From NCBI GenBank assembly GCA_004151065.3, contig NWUY0300009320.1, positions 70,007-82,514 of the forward strand: a DNA stretch of 12,508 nt. The letters are read 5' to 3'. The first letter of the stretch is position 1; each line of letters opens with the position of its first letter. Shown piece by piece: positions 8,621 through 12,508 of this stretch. This stretch comes from Larix sibirica. Taxonomy: Eukaryota; Streptophyta; Pinopsida; Pinales; Pinaceae. The notes under the pieces are model-generated. The model did not search any database. It had not been told where the DNA came from and was given only the letters and a program-made list of their open reading frames with translations. Both the position numbers and the translations under genes were made by a program.

Positions 8621-8962
8621 GCCCAAAAACATTAGAAATACCATAAGAAAAGCAAAAAATCAAAACCAAATTAATCCTCTTGCCCGATTCATATATGTCA
8701 AAGACATAATAAGTATATACTCAAAGATATATCATGAACTAAATATTTCACAAATCTTTCGGAATTTATAAGTGCATTATGATACTTGATATGCTAATTT
8801 CAAAATTAGCATAAACATTAGTTTGGCGTACTACTATATACGCTAATGCAATGCATGCTCCAACCATATGTTTGTCGATTCTTCCATGTGCATAGTATTT
8901 TTCCTTGGTAAACTTGGTGAGGGATGGAATGGATGTGTGAGAATTTTATGGCTCAGAACTTG
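8621..8962. other. non-coding sequence with small hairpins
   Basis: No gene is recognised. It contains a perfect inverted repeat at 8790-8813 and, just after it, a weaker GCGTA/TACGC pair near 8826-8853. Confidence 0.6.
8790..8813. repeat. perfect 11-bp inverted repeat with 2-bp loop
   Basis: TATGCTAATTT (8790-8800), CA, then AAATTAGCATA (8803-8813) form a near-perfect palindrome. There is no T-run after it and no gene beside it, so a terminator role is not supported. Confidence 0.9.
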
Positions 8963-9054
8963 AAATTAATTGATCGTTGATGAAACTCAATTGCAAGACA
9001 TCAATTTCAAATTAATTGATCGTTGATGAAACTCAATCCCAAGACATTAATTTC
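8963..9054. repeat. 46-bp tandem repeat, two units
   Basis: Units 8963-9008 and 9009-9054 start AAATTAATTGATCGTTGATG and differ at three positions by eye. Confidence 0.95.
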
Positions 9055-9930
9055 ATATTGAATTGCATCCCTTTGCATACTAAAGCATCGAGTTGTGAGC
9101 ATGGACACATCAAGCATGAATACACTCACTTGACCATTACAACCCGGAAACCATTCACAACACTTGGCATCATGAATTCTGAATTCTCTTTTTGGTAACC
9201 ATGCAATGTAAAGTAATAGACAATAAAGTGTCTTACTCTATTATAATTTAATAATACTAAATTAGTATAACTTAATAAAAATAACAAATAATGTTTTAAT
9301 CGCAGTTATAACAAAATTAAAGTCGCTCCCCTACAACAATTGATAGATTAAAATGGTTAAAAGATGTTTAGTTATAAATTATAATGCTATGTGAAGTAAT
9401 ATGAGATGTGAAAGACAATAAAATTAATATGGAAATGACCTAAAACAAGGTTTTAAAAAAGTGTAAATGATTAATAAAAAGAGGAAGTGAATGTGTAGTG
9501 GATTTATTGCGAAGAAAAAGATGATATTAATAATGACCCATACAAAAACAAAAACTAATAAGTAATAATGATCGATAAAAAAATAATGAGTAATATGACC
9601 AATAAAAAACTAAATGTGTAAATGTGTGGTAAATTTATTGTGAAAAATAAGTAATACAATAAGAAAAGGTTTTAGCAATAAGAAAACGTTAAAAAAATGG
9701 ATAATGTATATATGGTAAAGGAAGAATTCACATTAATATAATGTTAAGAAGTTTGTATTAATATGAAGTGTTTGAAAAATACAATAGTGTTATGTATATA
9801 TAATGTTAAAAATAAGTAAGGAAAAAAAACACACATATCTAATCAAATGTAACATTATTAAATCATTGTTTATCATATTTTTTATTGTTTTAATAATTTA
9901 AATCATTCATTTGCTTATTGTAATAGATGT
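9055..9930. other. very AT-rich non-coding tract
   Basis: Mostly A and T from about 9220, made of short AATAA, GTAAT and TAAAAA words. A diverged duplication is visible (about 9487-9520 against 9618-9651, offset 131). The 60-codon plus frame at 9016-9198 overlaps the 46-bp repeat and has no supporting feature. Low-complexity intergenic DNA is the simplest description. Confidence 0.7.
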
Positions 9931-9962
9931 TTATCATATTTTTTTTATTGTTGTAATAATTT
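9867..9962. repeat. AT-rich direct repeat, 61-bp offset
   Basis: TGTTTATCATATTTTTT begins at 9867 and again at 9928, with similar sequence (TTATTGTT, TAATAATTT) following each. The second copy runs into the T8 tract taken as the possible end of LINE B. Confidence 0.8.
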
Positions 9963-9967
9963 TTTTT

Positions 9968-10240
9968 GCATAATATAAATTATATAATGATAAATTCAAC
10001 AAATTGTATATATTTGTGTTATATATATATATTCCAAACCGAAAAAAAATGTAATTTGTTATTCAAAATAGAATCAAAGTTACATCGTTTCTGAACAAAG
10101 AGTTCATACATCTTTTCCAAAATTAGGTAATCATAATCTCTTCGACACTCTTAAAAATATATACTAGATACAAAATTGTTTCCTACTAGCAAAATGACTC
10201 ATCTACAATACTTTTGAAGCAGGTTGGTATGGAGAACTCA
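9968..10240 (-). other. probable 3' UTR of LINE B
   Basis: Sequence between the RNase H end and the candidate poly-T tail; it includes an AT dinucleotide run near 10021-10032. No gene is seen. Confidence 0.45.
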
Positions 10241-10356
10241 CTAATTCCATAAGATAGGAAGAACTAACAAATGATAAAAGAGAGATATCATTCCTTTGTC
10301 AACGACAACATCATCAACAAATTCCTCAAAATGCATAATACCATCCATATACCCCA

Positions 10357-10750
10357 CTACATTATTTGATAACCCATCAGCTTCACACTGGATTCCCGAT
10401 AAATATGAGAAATGGATAACATAGAGAAAAAATCTTTCAGCTCCATAATCATGCTCTTCCATTGATAAATATGAAGAACATAAAAACTGGAATTACCATT
10501 GACCCAATCAATAATTGTCTTAGAATCACTAGCTATTTGAAGATATCGAATTCCCCTTTTTTTAGCATACCATAAGAGTCCCCATAATGCTAACAACTCT
10601 TCCTTTGTTTAGTTCCTTTACCAACACCAAGTTTGAGTCTGATAAAATGATCTTTTTTAATTTTAAGGAGCATTCCATCCCCAAATAAACCAATTTTTTA
10701 ACACCATCAAAGTATCCCACCAAAATAGTATCATCAAACTATGGTTTGAT
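10357..10750 (-). pseudogene. LINE B ORF2: RNase H domain, frameshifted
   Basis: RNase H of the LINE ORF2. The minus strand gives GYFDG (Asp codon at 10706-10708) in one frame, GVGKGTK in a second, and then TKEELLALWGLLWYAKKRG with IASDSKTIIDW (Asp codon at 10525-10527) and SHIYRE in the frame that is open at 10357-10596. The Glu of EELLALW lies just upstream of that frame's first start-like codon, so the real frame extends higher. The last acidic position, in CEADGLSN, appears only in the frame 10241-10462, after another frameshift near 10390. The active-site residues are thus all visible but spread over frames. The frame at 10241-10462 continues past this domain to a stop near 10241. Confidence 0.88.
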
Positions 10751-10759
10751 TATAACCTT

Positions 10760-11156
10760 GTTAATTACCTTCTTCCTAGATTTATGAAACTCAAGAAAGA
10801 GACTAATGGCTTTGTAGTAGACTTGAGATATGAAATAATTTTTACCTTCTAATATACATTTGTTCCTTTATTTCCAAACTTCCCATATGACAAATATAAG
10901 AAGTTCTTTGAAAGTAGTCTTTTTGCAGAACCATGACATCATGCTTTCCTGAAAACTAATAGTCTTCGAATTTTCTTTGATTTTTAAAATTTTAGAGCAC
11001 ATCTCCCACATATGAATAGAAAAGGATTAGGTAACAAAAAGACGAATCAGATATTCATTATAATAAAAACGGTGTGCAAAAACCTAGACCAAGAAAGCCT
11101 CTTTTAGTGAGGTTATCCCATGTAAGAATTTGGTTTTCCAAACATAACCACAAAAA
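10760..11156 (-). pseudogene. LINE B ORF2: degraded stretch between zf-RVT and RNase H
   Basis: By position this is the rest of the zf-RVT region and the spacer before RNase H. Stops occur in all minus-strand frames and I could not place individual motifs with confidence, only that the flanks are contiguous parts of one LINE. Confidence 0.5.
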
Positions 11157-11700
11157 TCATATTACTTTAGTAGGAATCTTCCATTTCCATATTTTTAGTG
11201 CCCACCATTTTGAAGAAATCTGTACATTTTCAGAAATAATTAAATCATAAGCCTTCTTAGTCGTAATAGTTCCATTTGAATCTTCCCAATCCCATACCAA
11301 ATAGTCCTCTTCATTTGATAATTTGATGCCGAAAGAGTTAAGAGAAAGAACGTACTTATCCCATGCATCTGCCAAAATTCCTATTAATCCCAAGTATGAA
11401 GAGTTATACCAATAAGACGATGAAGAAACAATATTGTCTTTCCTGCATACATGAGCTAAAACTTGGAAGTTTAGGGAGTGTAGGAGAGAAATTAATTGTT
11501 GTGAAAGTTGTAAACTATCCCCAATTCCAATTATTGGATCAATTACAATGAAGGCTTGAATACCCCGACCAATTTTCCAGCTCAGTCTTTTCTTCAAGAT
11601 TGACAAATTTCTGAACATACCTTTCCAAATAACTGATGACTTACCATGAAGATAAACTTGGAGGATTTTGAATCCACCATGATATAAAGCAAGATCTAAT
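11157..11700 (-). pseudogene. LINE B ORF2: post-RT and zf-RVT region
   Basis: The frame 11157-11618 (153 codons) is the longest open stretch of LINE B. It reads WKIGRGIQAFI near its start, the usual weak match to the post-RT segment, and TTKKAYDLI then WWALKIWKWKIPTKVI at its end, matching the start of the zf-RVT domain in plant LINEs. The Met at 11618 is not a real start: similarity extends upstream in the same frame (VIWKG). The frame simply ends at a stop near 11157. The overlapping plus frame 11363-11551 is a shadow. Confidence 0.83.
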
Positions 11701-11794
11701 ATATTTACATTTTAAAACATCACTCCAAAGACTATCACCAAAAATCTCTCTCCTGAGATTTTTTATCACTTCACGCTTCACCAAACCAAAAAAT

Positions 11795-12470
11795 CTATTT
11801 CAAACCCCGTTCTCCAAACTTCTTCAGAAGGGAAATGCTTTCCCAATAGGTTAAATGGAATTTTGTAGAATAATCATTACCAGACCATATAAACTGAAAC
11901 ATTCTCTTTCTAATAACTTCCAAAACTGATCTATGAACCATTTCCATCGAAAGCCAATAAACATGAATGCTTTGTAAAACAGAGTTAGCAAGCACCAATC
12001 TTCCTCCCAAGGATAAGAATGTGAATGACCAATTACTAATTCTTTTCTCAACCCTTTTTATCCAGGAGCTCCAATACTCATTTTTATATCCATTAGGTTT
12101 TAAGAAAAACCTAGGTATTTAAAGTCATTCATGTATCTTAACCATCTGAAAAGGGAAGAATAAGGAGATCTGCTCACAAATACCCCTCGCAGTACCCTTC
12201 TTAGGACAATTAAAAAGGAACATAGAATTTTTGGTACTCACAAGCATACTTGTGGTAGAGCAGAAGGATTTAATAATATCTGAGTACTGACTCCATTCTT
12301 GTACTAATCCTCTTCCAAAAATAAGGACATCATCAACAAAGAGTAAATGTGAGATAAGTAGAGTGGGATAATAACGAAAACCTTTGATTATTTTTTCCAT
12401 TTTTGTCGAATTTATGTGCAAGCTTAATCCTTCAATGATGAGAAGAAACAATGGAGGTGATAAAGGACAC
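11795..12470 (-). pseudogene. LINE B ORF2: reverse transcriptase, C-terminal part
   Basis: The fragment begins inside motif B (CPLSPPLFLLIIEGLS, just below 12470). It continues to motif C, FVDD at 12329-12340, both aspartates intact, within the 12125-12451 frame. A frame change leads to the thumb region in 11795-12010, reading GGRLVLANSVLQSIHVYWLS and then FIWSGND, typical of plant L1 RT. Motifs A and upstream are absent. At least one frameshift and a stop separate the two frames. The alternative frame 11851-12051 is a shadow of the thumb. Confidence 0.92.
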
Positions 12471-12508
12471 TGTAATGCCCCTAAAAACAGTCAAATTTTT
12501 TTTTTTTT
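12471..12508 (+). mobile_element. possible 5' end of an LTR retrotransposon
   Basis: The plus strand reads TGTAATGCCCCTAAAAACAG and then a run of at least 13 T. Many plant Ty3-type LTRs start with TG followed by a TGTAAYRCCCC-like sequence. It begins exactly where LINE B's RT homology stops. Only 38 bases are visible, so this is a hypothesis; a 5' truncation of LINE B is the alternative. Confidence 0.4.

Larger units (their letters stand above)
9960..12470 (-). mobile_element. LINE B: 5'-truncated, decayed plant L1-type non-LTR retrotransposon
   Basis: The minus strand holds, in order, reverse transcriptase from motif B onward, zf-RVT connecting region and RNase H, the same layout as the C-terminal half of LINE A's ORF2. 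It is a different copy with clearly different protein sequence. The 5' side stops inside RT motif B at about 12470, where an LTR-like sequence begins. The 3' end is uncertain: T8 runs on the plus strand at 9939-9946 and 9960-9967 could be the poly(A) tail. Several frameshifts and stops interrupt it. Confidence 0.88.

Noticed and set aside
8790-8813. Hairpin as a transcription terminator or non-coding RNA
   Set aside because: No adjacent gene, no following T-run, and no conserved RNA motif; a simple palindrome is all that can be said.
9016-9198. 60-codon plus-strand open frame
   Set aside because: Short, begins inside a 46-bp tandem repeat, and has no similarity or context to support it.

Overview
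The window looks like intergenic, transposon-derived DNA from a plant with a repeat-rich nuclear genome. The evidence is two decayed non-LTR retrotransposons of the plant L1 type (CCHC gag-like ORF1; ORF2 with endonuclease, reverse transcriptase, zf-RVT and a C-terminal RNase H domain), an overall AT-rich composition, and no intact host gene. No species can be named from the sequence. I see no bacterial-style operons, no CRISPR array and no rRNA or intact tRNA gene.

Layout. Positions 1-26 are a CA microsatellite. About 27-6320 is an almost full-length L1-type LINE (LINE A) on the minus strand. In its own 5'->3' order it has a pyrimidine/GA-rich 5' leader (6177-6320), a gag-like ORF1 with a DUF4283-like region and a perfect CX2CX4HX4C zinc knuckle (about 4583-6176), an apurinic-type endonuclease (about 3640-4402), reverse transcriptase (about 1766-3056), a zf-RVT connecting region (about 1080-1700), RNase H (432-1073) and a 3' UTR. 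Stops and frameshifts interrupt every domain, and several catalytic residues of the endonuclease and reverse transcriptase are lost, so the element is dead.

Positions 6334-7640 are two identical 653-bp copies separated by one N at 6987, probably an assembly join. A tRNA-like, SINE-like head follows on the minus strand (7749-7798), with a second N at 7825. From 6.9 to 9.1 kb there is an unusual series of two-copy tandem duplications with periods of 49, 72, 32, 84 and 46 bp. Positions 9055-9930 are very AT-rich with no recognisable gene.

About 9960-12470 is a second, 5'-truncated L1-type element (LINE B), also on the minus strand, running from the middle of the reverse transcriptase (motif B onward) through zf-RVT to RNase H. 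Its FVDD motif is intact but it too is broken by frameshifts and stops. Its homology stops in motif B exactly where a TGTAATGCCCC sequence begins (12471). This resembles the 5' end of a plant Ty3-type LTR and suggests a nested insertion continuing past the window.

The genes do not work together as a living system. I found no convincing new biological system. The most useful observations are the probable assembly artefact, the cluster of tandem duplications, the catalytic-site losses in LINE A and the possible LTR boundary at the right edge.
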